Shown piece after piece: positions 7,529-13,603 of a DNA stretch of 13,603 nucleotides; the first letter of the stretch is position 1; each line of letters starts with the position of its first letter. The stretch lies in the NCBI GenBank assembly GCA_013695925.1, contig JACCZO010000358.1, positions 1 to 13,603 on the forward strand, read 5' to 3'. Position numbers and translations under genes: made by a program. The notes under the pieces are model-generated. The model did not search any database. It was not told the origin of the DNA and was given only the letters and a program-made list of their open reading frames with translations. The stretch is from Chthoniobacterales bacterium (GTDB lineage: Bacteria > Verrucomicrobiota > Verrucomicrobiia > Chthoniobacterales > UBA10450).

Positions 7529-9502
7529 ATGCTCAGCCAATTCCCCGCCGCCGTCATCGAGAAGCTCGAGCCGCTCCTCGATGGCGGCCGATACCCGATC
7601 AAGCGTGTGGTCGGCGAAGACGTGGTGGTCGAAGCCGACATTTTCAAGGATGGCCACGATCTCGTAGCGGCCTCCCTGAAGTGGCGCGTCCTGGGTCAGA
7701 CGAGCTGGCACGAGACCGCCATGAAACTCGTCGACAACGATCGTTGGCGCGGGATTTTTTCGGTCTACGAAAACGCCACTTATGAATATACGGTCGAGGC
7801 TTGGACCGATGTTTTCGGCGGTTGGCAGCACGAATTTGCGGCCAAGTTCGAAGCCGGCCTGGCCAATCTGACGAGCGAGAAACTGGAGGGCGCCGCGCTC
7901 CTCACCGCCGCCGCCAAACGCGCCCGCGGTGCCGACGCGAAGCGCCTCCGCGAGTTTGCCGAACAGATGCGCAGCAGCACGGACGCAGTCATCAACCGCC
8001 TCGCGCGTTCCGGCGAATTGGAAGTGCTCATGGCCACTTACGCCGCGCGCTCCGGCGCGACCCAATATACACCGCCGCCGCGCGTGAAGGTCGACCGGGT
8101 GGCGGCCCGGACAGCGGCCTGGTATGAGTTTTTTCCCCGCTCTGCCGAGGGTCTGGCCGATCGTGGCTCGACTTTTCGCGATTGCCTGGAGCGCGTGGAC
8201 GACGCCCGGGCGATGGGCTTCGACGTCATTTATTTCCCGCCCATCCATCCGATTGGCCTAACGAATCGGAAAGGCCGGAACAACTCCGTCACCTGCGCGC
8301 CGGGCGAGCCGGGCGTCCCCTACGCGATCGGCAACCGCAACGTTGGCGCGCCCAACGGCGGCGGGCACAAGGACGTCGAGCCATCGTTAGGCACGCTCGA
8401 AGATTTCGCCTGGCTGGAAAAGGAAATCCGGAAGCGCGGGATGGAGATCGCGCTCGATTTCGCGATCAACTGCTCGCCCGATCATCCCTACGTCGCGGAA
8501 CATCCCGAGTGGTTCTACAAACGCCCCGACGGCACAATCAAATACGCCGAGAACCCGCCGAAAAAATACGAGGACATTTATCCGCTCAACTTCCGTTGCC
8601 CGAACTGGCAGGAGCTTTGGGATGAGATGACAAGCATCATTCTCTTCTGGGCCGAGCGCGGAGTACGGAATTTCCGGGTCGATAATCCGCACACCAAACC
8701 GGTCGCGTTTTGGGAATATCTGATCGCGAAAGTGCAGGCGAAATTTCCCGACACCATCCTCCTTTCCGAAGCCTTTACGCGGCCGAAGATGATGAAGGCC
8801 CTGGCCAAAGCTGGCTTCACCCAGAGCTACACCTATTTCACCTGGAGGACCGAGAAGGCCGAGCTGGAGGAATACTTCACCGAGCTCACGCAAACCGAAA
8901 TGAGCGAATATTTCCGGGGTAATTTGTTCACCAACACCCCGGATATTTTGCCTTTCCATCTCCAGACCGGCGGGAGGCCGGTGTTCCAGATCCGGGCCGT
9001 GCTCGCGGCGACGCTTTCCAGCGTTTACGGGATCTACAGCGGCTTCGAACTCTGCGAGAACGCCGCCCTCCCGGGCCGTGAGGAATATTTCGAATCGGAA
9101 AAATATCAGCTCAAAGGACGCAACTGGGACGCGCCCGGAAACATCAAAGAGTTGATGACAAAGCTAAACCGGATCCGGCGCGAAAATCGCGCGCTCCATT
9201 TCTACGACAATCTGCGTTTTCATCCGGCGGCGAATGACCAGTTGCTCTTCTACAGCAAAATGACGCCGGCGCGTGACAGCATCATTCTTGTGGTCGTGAA
9301 TCTCGACCCACTATTCACCCAGTCGGGCTACGTGGAAGCGCCGGTGGAAGATTTCGGCGACATCGAGGGCGACAGCTACGAAGTGCACGACCTGCTCGGC
9401 GACGTGCGCTACATCTGGCACGGGAAAACGAACTACGTTGCGCTTCATCCCGGGCTGCAGCCCGCGCATATTTTCCGAGTGCGGCGGTTGTCCTCCCGGT
9501 AG
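7529..9502 (+). CDS. glgE: Alpha-1,4-glucan:maltose-1-phosphate maltosyltransferase GlgE
   Basis: 657 residues, about the usual family length. A beta-sandwich N domain (to about 110) with a helical insertion precedes the GH13 subfamily 3 barrel. Barrel blocks visible are DVIYFPPIHPIGLTNRKGRNN, GNRNVGAPNGGGHKDVEPSLGT, RGMEIALDFAINCSPDHPY and FRVDNPHTKP. The nucleophile is D385, the acid/base residue E414 (LLSEAFTRP) and the third acid D472 (TNTPDI). These spacings of 29 and 58 nearly match D394, E423 and D480 of the Streptomyces coelicolor enzyme. GlgE transfers maltosyl units from maltose-1-phosphate to the non-reducing end of alpha-glucan in the cytoplasm. The usual partners TreS, maltokinase and GlgB are not in the window. 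The start has no Shine-Dalgarno site. The TAG stop is formed by the repeat at 9497. Two octamer copies lie within (8256 and 8385). Confidence 0.94.
   Translation: MLSQFPAAVIEKLEPLLDGGRYPIKRVVGEDVVVEADIFKDGHDLVAASLKWRVLGQTSWHETAMKLVDNDRWRGIFSVYENATYEYTVEAWTDVFGGWQHEFAAKFEAGLANLTSEKLEGAALLTAAAKRARGADAKRLREFAEQMRSSTDAVINRLARSGELEVLMATYAARSGATQYTPPPRVKVDRVAARTAAWYEFFPRSAEGLADRGSTFRDCLERVDDARAMGFDVIYFPPIHPIGLTNRKGRNNSVTCAPGEPGVPYAIGNRNVGAPNGGGHKDVEPSLGTLEDFAWLEKEIRKRGMEIALDFAINCSPDHPYVAEHPEWFYKRPDGTIKYAENPPKKYEDIYPLNFRCPNWQELWDEMTSIILFWAERGVRNFRVDNPHTKPVAFWEYLIAKVQAKFPDTILLSEAFTRPKMMKALAKAGFTQSYTYFTWRTEKAELEEYFTELTQTEMSEYFRGNLFTNTPDILPFHLQTGGRPVFQIRAVLAATLSSVYGIYSGFELCENAALPGREEYFESEKYQLKGRNWDAPGNIKELMTKLNRIRRENRALHFYDNLRFHPAANDQLLFYSKMTPARDSIILVVVNLDPLFTQSGYVEAPVEDFGDIEGDSYEVHDLLGDVRYIWHGKTNYVALHPGLQPAHIFRVRRLSSR
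8256..8263 (+). repeat. GCCTAACG octamer, copy 5
   Basis: Exact copy in glgE, within the conserved HPIGLTN block. It is read as cta acg (Leu-Thr) with a CTA codon and followed by A. Confidence 0.6.
8385..8392 (-). repeat. GCCTAACG octamer, copy 6
   Basis: Exact reverse-strand copy in glgE, 121 bases after copy 5 in the opposite orientation. It is read as tta ggc (Leu-Gly) with a TTA codon, within the conserved PSLGT block. Confidence 0.6.
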
Positions 9503-9570
9503 GGCGAGACTCAGTCGAGCCGGGCACTGGCAAAATTGTGATACCCGAGGCTCAACGGAGTCGCCCTACC
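9497..9570. repeat. Imperfect inverted repeat, second copy of intergenic repeat family A
   Basis: The left arm 9497-9524 (CGGTAGGGCGAGACTCAGTC...) and the right arm 9544-9570 pair imperfectly around a loop of about 20 bases. They match the arms at 3042-3129. The TAG at 9500-9502 in the left arm is the glgE stop codon, so the repeat begins inside the coding sequence. In RNA the structure would form immediately at the glgE 3' end. Confidence 0.8.
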
Positions 9571-9616
9571 AGGGTTCCCTTCTCCAACGGTTTCCTTTTT
9601 GTGGCGGAGGAGAAGG

Positions 9617-9688
9617 ATGAACGAGCGCCGCCGGCGCACTGTCTCTGCTCCGATGCATTTGCATCGTCAATCTCCGCACCTATGCTAA
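9617..9688 (+). CDS. Possible 23-codon leader peptide upstream of the exbB-like gene
   Basis: An ATG at 9617 is preceded by GGAGG six bases upstream, and the frame ends with TAA at 9686-9688, 13 bases before the exbB-like ATG. The peptide is Arg/His-rich (MNERRRRTVSAPMHLHRQS...). No family is recognised. The argument for it is the ribosome binding site, which most long genes here lack. It could equally be a chance open frame. Confidence 0.2.
   Translation: MNERRRRTVSAPMHLHRQSPHLC
9651..9666. promoter_or_regulatory. Perfect 16-bp interrupted palindrome upstream of the exbB operon
   Basis: CGATGCA-TT-TGCATCG has 7-bp perfect arms and begins 51 bases before the exbB-like ATG. This size and symmetry suit an operator for a dimeric repressor, for example a metal-responsive one as expected for ExbB/ExbD genes. 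No consensus that I know (Fur, Zur) fits it clearly. Confidence 0.3.
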
Positions 9689-9701
9689 CGCCCAGTTGAG
9701 C

Positions 9702-10466
9702 ATGAAAAGTTTCCTTTCCCTGCTCGTCGTCCTTGCCAGCGCCGGTCCCGCCCTTGCCCAGGCGCCAGGTCCCGAGCCCATCCTGCCCCGCAGCACTAAC
9801 ATCCTCGACGCCATGATCGCGGCCGGGCCGGTCATGATTCTGCTTTTTCTCCTCTCCGTTTTCTCGGTCATGTTGATTATCGTCTACTTTTTCACCATCC
9901 GCCGCGGCGCGGTGGTGAGCAGCGGCTACATGGCGACGGCCGATGCCCTTCTCCGAAAACGCGATTATCTCGGCCTCCTCGCCGTCTCCAATCGGCACGG
10001 CGAAGCGATCGCGCGGGTCGTGCAAAAGACCCTCGATTTCATGACGAAAAATCCGAATGCCGAGTTTGCCCAGGCGCGCGAGATCGCGCAGACCGAAGGC
10101 ACACGGGTCGCAACCAATCTGCATAACCGCGTCACCTACCTGGCGGATATCGCGACGATTGGCCCGCTCGTTGGATTGTTCGGCACGGTCATCGGTATCA
10201 TCCGCTCCTTCGGCGCGCTCGGCTCCGAGATGGGCCCGTCGCGCTACATTTTGCTCTCCAAAGGAATCAGCGAAGCGCTCATCAACACCTGCGGCGGTCT
10301 CGGCATCGGCATTACCGCGATGATTTTCTACGCCTTTTTCCGGGGCCGCGCCCAACGCCTGATCTCCGACCTCGAGTCGGCCAGCACCCACATTCTGGCG
10401 CTTCTCTCGGTCCAGCCCAGCCGGCGCCGGGAGCGCGCGCCCGCCTTGCTCGAAGATGAATTTTGA
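9702..10466 (+). CDS. MotA/TolQ/ExbB-type proton channel protein
   Basis: 254 residues from the ATG at 9702; a TTG six bases earlier is less likely. The N-terminus is a cleavable signal peptide (FLSLLVVLASAGPALA, cleavage after A19), which classical E. coli ExbB/TolQ lacks. Three membrane segments follow at about 39-66, 146-168 and 190-213. The hallmark ExbB/TolQ block TIGPLVGLFGTVIGI is at 152-166 and the SKGISEALINTCGGLGIGI block is at 187-205. With the next gene product it should form an inner-membrane channel that uses the proton gradient to power TonB-type uptake or Tol-type envelope maintenance. The C-terminus is short and basic. TolQ versus ExbB cannot be decided here because no tonB, tolA, tolB or pal gene is visible. 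Confidence 0.92.
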   Translation: MKSFLSLLVVLASAGPALAQAPGPEPILPRSTNILDAMIAAGPVMILLFLLSVFSVMLIIVYFFTIRRGAVVSSGYMATADALLRKRDYLGLLAVSNRHGEAIARVVQKTLDFMTKNPNAEFAQAREIAQTEGTRVATNLHNRVTYLADIATIGPLVGLFGTVIGIIRSFGALGSEMGPSRYILLSKGISEALINTCGGLGIGITAMIFYAFFRGRAQRLISDLESASTHILALLSVQPSRRRERAPALLEDEF

Positions 10467-10470
10467 ACGC

Positions 10471-10478
10471 CGTTAGGC
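10471..10478 (-). repeat. GCCTAACG octamer, copy 7
   Basis: Exact reverse-strand copy in the 52-base gap between the exbB-like and exbD-like genes, four bases after the stop. It is one of only two copies outside coding sequence. Confidence 0.6.
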
Positions 10479-10518
10479 TTCGAAACTTTTGCGTCCCTCG
10501 CGGACGCTCACTCACCCG

Positions 10519-10926
10519 ATGAATTTCCGCAGCTGCACCGCTTCGCAACATCCCGGCATCCAACTCGCGCCGTTGGTCGACGTTCTCCTGCTCCTTCTCA
10601 TTTTCTTCCTCGTCACCTGGAACGCAGCGCGGAACGAAAACGAGCTCGACGTCAAAATCCCCAAAGCCAGCGCGGCCCAGGAAAAATCGGCGCCGATCGG
10701 CGACGTGATCGTGAATGTGAAAGCCGACGGCAACGTGGTCGTCAATCGCCGCACTCTGTCGGAAGCCGACCTCACGACAATGTTGAAGGGCCTGGTCGCG
10801 CTCAATCCCGACCAGGCGGTCGTCATTCGCGGCGATGAAGCCGGCGCCTACAAAAACATCGTCAACGTGCTCAACGTTTGCAGCCTCGCCGGAGTGACAA
10901 ACGTCGCTTTCGCCACCGCAAAATGA
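10519..10926 (+). CDS. ExbD/TolR-type biopolymer transport protein
   Basis: 135 residues from the ATG at 10519. A short cytoplasmic start (MNFRSCTASQHPGIQLAPL) leads into a single membrane helix VDVLLLLLIFFLVTW. The conserved proton-path aspartate is D21, equivalent to D25 of E. coli ExbD. The periplasmic domain has the family pattern VNVKADGNVVVNRRTL, ALNPDQAVVIRGDEAGAYKNIVNVLNVCSLAGVTNVAFAT. It partners the ExbB-like protein encoded 52 bases upstream. The stop overlaps the next start by four bases (ATGA), so this gene and the TPR gene are translationally coupled. Confidence 0.93.
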   Translation: MNFRSCTASQHPGIQLAPLVDVLLLLLIFFLVTWNAARNENELDVKIPKASAAQEKSAPIGDVIVNVKADGNVVVNRRTLSEADLTTMLKGLVALNPDQAVVIRGDEAGAYKNIVNVLNVCSLAGVTNVAFATAK

Positions 10927-13478
10927 AGCCGCGCCTAACGATCGCCGCGCTTTCCTTCGCGGCGGCGGGGTTTCTTTTTTCATCCATCGTATTCGCCCAG
11001 GTCACACCGCCGCCGCGCGTTCGGAGGGCCCAGCCGGTCGAGCAGATCCCGGTGGCCCGGGCCATTCCGGTGACTCCCACTCCGGAACCGACCGTGATGC
11101 GGGCCCTGCCCGTCCCTGAAGTAACGACGGTCATTCCTTCCCCCACCGCAGCGCCTTCTTCCGTTGACGAACCGCCGGATACTGGCGCCGTCTCGCCGGA
11201 TACTCGAGCTGATTCGCGGGAGAATAGCGCTGACTCGCCGCAGAAGAATCAGCTCGACTATGCGAACGGTCTTTTCAGCCGCAAGCTCTACGACCTCGCC
11301 GTTCCAGAATACGAAAAATTTCTCGGGCTTTATCCCAACTCTTCCGAACGTGCGACCGCGCTTTTTTATATGGGGCAGGCTTATCGCGCGCTTAATCGCA
11401 CGACCGCGGCGCGGACCAGTTTTCAAACCGTCCTGCGCGATTTCCCTGAGAGCGAGATGGCCGGTCCGGCCTCCTACGGTCTCGCGGAAATTTATTTCAA
11501 CGACAAGGATTACGCGGGTGCATTCCCCTATTTCCATGGCGCCGCCGCAAAGGTGAAAGACTCCGCGCTCGCCCTTTCCGCCCGTTATTTTGAAGCGCGC
11601 TGCCTGGAAAATCTTGATCGCAAGGATGAGGCGCGCGATGTCTATCAGCGGGTTATCGCGGTCGATAATCCGAATCCATTTCGAGATGACTCGCGGCTCG
11701 CGGTCGGCTCTATTTTTCTCGCCGCCGGTCGCAAGGGCGACGCCCTGAAACAATTCGAAGCGCTTGCCAACGAGGCGAGCAAACCGGCGCTCAAGGCCGA
11801 AGCGACCGTGCGGGCCGGCCTGGTCGCGCTCGACCTCGCGCAAAATGTTCCATCGGACAAGGCGATGTCGAACAAGGCGACCACCCTCTTGAAAAAAGGG
11901 CGCTCCCTTCCCGAGGCCGGACGCTGGAGCGGGGTTGCCGCGGTCGGTTTGCTCCGGCTCGAATTTCAGGCCGGCGATTACGCGCAGGCGGTCGCTGATT
12001 ACCAAAAGAGCAAAGACGACATCCCGGAAGAGGTCCGGCCCGAGATGATGCTGCTGGCCGCGAACAGCCAGCGTCAGCTCGGCCACATGAAGGAAGCGCA
12101 GGCGATCTATCAGCAGATCATTCAAAAATATCCCAGCCGCGAAGAAGCGAAGGACGCGCGCTATCAGCGCTTGATTGCGCTCTACAATGCCAACGATCCC
12201 AATCTGGGCACGGAGATCGACCAGTTCCTGAAGGATAATCCCGAGGGTGAACGAGCCGACCAGGCGAAGCTGCTGAAAGCCGAGGCGCTCTACAAAGAAA
12301 AGGATTTTGCCGCCGCCGCGCCTCTCTACGCCGGTCTGCGCGATTCGAAGCTGTCGGCCAAGTTGCGCGCCGAATCGGCCTTCAAACTTGGCTGGTGTTA
12401 TGTCCAGACGAAGCAGCCTGAGAAGGTGATCGAAGCCTTTGCCTACTTCCTGCAGGCTTTTCCCCAACATCCGCAGGTTCCCTCCGCCCTCGCGCAGCGC
12501 GCCCTCGCTTACCAGGAAGGCAAACAATACGAGCGCGCCCGGAGCGATCTTGAGCAGTTGCTCATCAGCTACCCCAAAGCGCGGGAACGAGAGGCGGCTC
12601 TACAACAAAAAGCGCTCCTCCTCGGGCAGGCTGACGACACCAAAGGAATGACCGCAACCTTTCAGCAGCTCCTGAAGGAATATCCGAAGACGGCCGCCGC
12701 CGCGCAGGCCCATTACTACATCGGGAAGTCGGCTTTTGAGGCGAAGGATTACGAGACGGCGATCGCGGAAATGCAGCAGGCCCGCGAGTTGAACAAAGAG
12801 CAGTACGGCATCCCGGCGGCGCTCCGCATTATGTCCTCCTATTTCTATCTCAAGCAGCGCGACCCGCTGGCCAAAGAGGTAGATAGCTTCTACGCCTCGT
12901 CGCCTAACGGGCAGGTCCCGGCGGAAATTTTGGAATGGCTCGGACTCGAATTCTACAACGCGAAAAAGTACGCGCCGGCCGCCAAATACCTCGTTGCCCT
13001 GAGTAAAACCGGCAACGTCAGCAGCGTAAAACCAGACTTTTGGTTCTATTTGGGCGACGCCCAGATGAAACTGAACCAGCCAGCCAACGCGGAAACTTCG
13101 CTGCAGAAATTTCTTGAAACGACAACCGATCCGGCCGCCGAGGCCAAGGCGTTGCTGGCGTTAGGCGAAGCCAAAATCGGCGCACACAAACCGGATGACG
13201 CGCAAAAAATCGCCGAGGAAATCATGAAATTGCAACCGGAGGGCCGGGTCAATGCCCAGGCGCGCCTGCTCGCCGGCGAGGTCGAGATGGAGCGGGAGAA
13301 ATTTGAAGAGGCGGGCAAAGCCTTCATGAGCATTGCCCTGCTCTACGACGATCCCGAGATCACGCCGCAAGCTCTCGCCAAGGCGGCCAAGGCTTACCAG
13401 AAAGCCGGCAAGTTCGACGAAGCCGAGCGCGCCAACGCGCAGTTGCGCCAGAAGTATCCGGATTACGCCGGCGGTTAA
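10923..13478 (+). CDS. Large periplasmic tetratricopeptide-repeat protein linked to ExbB/ExbD
   Basis: 851 residues from the ATG that overlaps the exbD-like stop. An upstream in-frame start at 10878 would overlap exbD by 49 bases and lose the signal peptide position. A signal peptide is clear (hydrophobic 7-24, cleavage VFA-Q after A25). Residues of about 26-95 are a Pro/Thr/Val-rich linker. From about 105 to the end there are more than a dozen TPR-like helix pairs, for example YANGLFSRKLYDLAVPEYEK, ALFYMGQAYRALN, SAFKLGWCYVQTKQPEKVIE and AKAYQKAGKFDEAERANAQL. The YPNS/FP/YP-K spacing between repeats is that of outer-membrane-lipoprotein (BamD/YbgF-type) TPRs. There is no lipobox, so it is probably soluble in the periplasm. 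The operon context suggests an accessory partner of the ExbBD motor, comparable to CpoB/YbgF in Tol-Pal, though CpoB is only about 260 residues. Three octamer copies lie inside. Confidence 0.9.
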   Translation: MKPRLTIAALSFAAAGFLFSSIVFAQVTPPPRVRRAQPVEQIPVARAIPVTPTPEPTVMRALPVPEVTTVIPSPTAAPSSVDEPPDTGAVSPDTRADSRENSADSPQKNQLDYANGLFSRKLYDLAVPEYEKFLGLYPNSSERATALFYMGQAYRALNRTTAARTSFQTVLRDFPESEMAGPASYGLAEIYFNDKDYAGAFPYFHGAAAKVKDSALALSARYFEARCLENLDRKDEARDVYQRVIAVDNPNPFRDDSRLAVGSIFLAAGRKGDALKQFEALANEASKPALKAEATVRAGLVALDLAQNVPSDKAMSNKATTLLKKGRSLPEAGRWSGVAAVGLLRLEFQAGDYAQAVADYQKSKDDIPEEVRPEMMLLAANSQRQLGHMKEAQAIYQQIIQKYPSREEAKDARYQRLIALYNANDPNLGTEIDQFLKDNPEGERADQAKLLKAEALYKEKDFAAAAPLYAGLRDSKLSAKLRAESAFKLGWCYVQTKQPEKVIEAFAYFLQAFPQHPQVPSALAQRALAYQEGKQYERARSDLEQLLISYPKAREREAALQQKALLLGQADDTKGMTATFQQLLKEYPKTAAAAQAHYYIGKSAFEAKDYETAIAEMQQARELNKEQYGIPAALRIMSSYFYLKQRDPLAKEVDSFYASSPNGQVPAEILEWLGLEFYNAKKYAPAAKYLVALSKTGNVSSVKPDFWFYLGDAQMKLNQPANAETSLQKFLETTTDPAAEAKALLALGEAKIGAHKPDDAQKIAEEIMKLQPEGRVNAQARLLAGEVEMEREKFEEAGKAFMSIALLYDDPEITPQALAKAAKAYQKAGKFDEAERANAQLRQKYPDYAGG
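10933..10940 (+). repeat. GCCTAACG octamer, copy 8
   Basis: Exact copy 10 bases after the start of the TPR gene, in the signal peptide region. It is read as cta acg (Leu-Thr) with a CTA codon and followed by A. Confidence 0.6.
12902..12909 (+). repeat. GCCTAACG octamer, copy 9
   Basis: Exact copy in the TPR gene, in an inter-repeat loop (SSPNGQ). It is read as cct aac (Pro-Asn). Confidence 0.6.
13159..13166 (-). repeat. GCCTAACG octamer, copy 10
   Basis: Exact reverse-strand copy in the TPR gene. It is read as tta ggc (Leu-Gly), with a TTA codon inside a TPR helix. Confidence 0.6.
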
Positions 13479-13481
13479 TTA

Positions 13482-13489
13482 GCCTAACG
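13482..13489 (+). repeat. GCCTAACG octamer, copy 11
   Basis: Exact copy three bases after the TPR gene stop, followed by A. Together with copy 10 on the other strand it flanks the gene end. Confidence 0.6.
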
Positions 13490-13514
13490 AACAGTGCGCC
13501 GGGATTTTTCTGGG

Positions 13515-13560
13515 GGAGCGCACGCGCCTCGCGTGCCGTGTTCGGCGCCTCGCCGAACAC
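13515..13560. repeat. Twin-triloop hairpin repeat (family B), further copy
   Basis: GGGAGCGCACGCGCCTCGCG aligns with the arm at 7311. Hairpin one is GCACGCG-CCT-CGCGTGC (13520-13536) and hairpin two is GTGTTCGGCG-CCT-CGCCGAACAC (13538-13560), both perfect with three-base loops. The stems differ in sequence from those at 7320-7356 while the pairing is kept. It may continue beyond the window, since 13561-13603 holds no gene signal. It follows the last gene of the exb operon. Confidence 0.75.
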
Positions 13561-13603
13561 TCCGGAGCATTAGGAAGCGGCGTCCGCCCAGCGTGCAGTC
13601 GGC

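Noticed and set aside
10980..12527. 515-codon open frame on the minus strand
   Set aside because: It lies wholly antisense to the TPR gene, which has clear repeats, signal peptide and operon context. Long antisense frames are common in GC-rich coding DNA, and the translated product has no recognisable domain.

Overview
The window is a GC-rich bacterial chromosome segment whose genes all lie on the + strand. The most likely source is a Verrucomicrobiota member, perhaps a soil Chthoniobacterales/'Spartobacteria'-type organism. This is inferred from several features together: a secreted protein with autotransporter-associated beta-strand repeats but no barrel, an ExbB-type protein with its own signal peptide, mostly non-Shine-Dalgarno starts, and abundant intergenic hairpin repeats. 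There is no marker gene in the window to prove it.

Layout. (1) 1-611: the 3' part of a SurA/PrsA-like parvulin foldase, cut by the left edge. (2) 612-1200: an accessory patch with a 19-bp tandem repeat directly in front of a 5'-truncated ISL3-type transposase. (3) 1225-2889: a secreted glycine-rich beta-strand-repeat protein with a strong ribosome binding site. (4) 2890-3215: a gene-free spacer with a hairpin and a large imperfect inverted repeat. (5) 3216-5212: an NAD-dependent beta-hydroxyacid dehydrogenase with an unusual 96-residue charged tail, translationally coupled (TGATG) to ygfZ. (6) 5284-6417: an orphan UgpC/MalK/MsmK-type ABC ATPase. (7) 6653-7294: a winged-helix regulator of SufR-like layout that lacks most of the expected cluster ligands. 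(8) 7529-9502: GlgE, the maltosyltransferase that builds alpha-1,4-glucan. (9) 9702-13478: an ExbB/TolQ - ExbD/TolR - large TPR protein operon, with ATGA overlap between the last two genes.

Functional themes are envelope biogenesis and energy transduction (foldase, secreted protein, ExbBD-TPR), alpha-glucan metabolism and sugar uptake (GlgE, MalK-type ATPase), and possibly Fe-S homeostasis (YgfZ, SufR-like regulator).

The most unusual signal is not a gene. The non-palindromic octamer GCCTAACG occurs 11 times (7 on +, 4 on -), where about 0.5 would be expected by base composition. Nine copies lie inside genes, in different frames and orientations encoding different dipeptides, and several use CTA, TTA or AGG codons. 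Density (about one per 1.2 kb) and behaviour resemble DNA uptake sequences of Neisseria and Haemophilus. Two families of intergenic inverted repeats add further structure. One supplies the TAG stop codon of adjacent genes, and the other forms paired triloop hairpins whose stems differ in sequence but keep their pairing.
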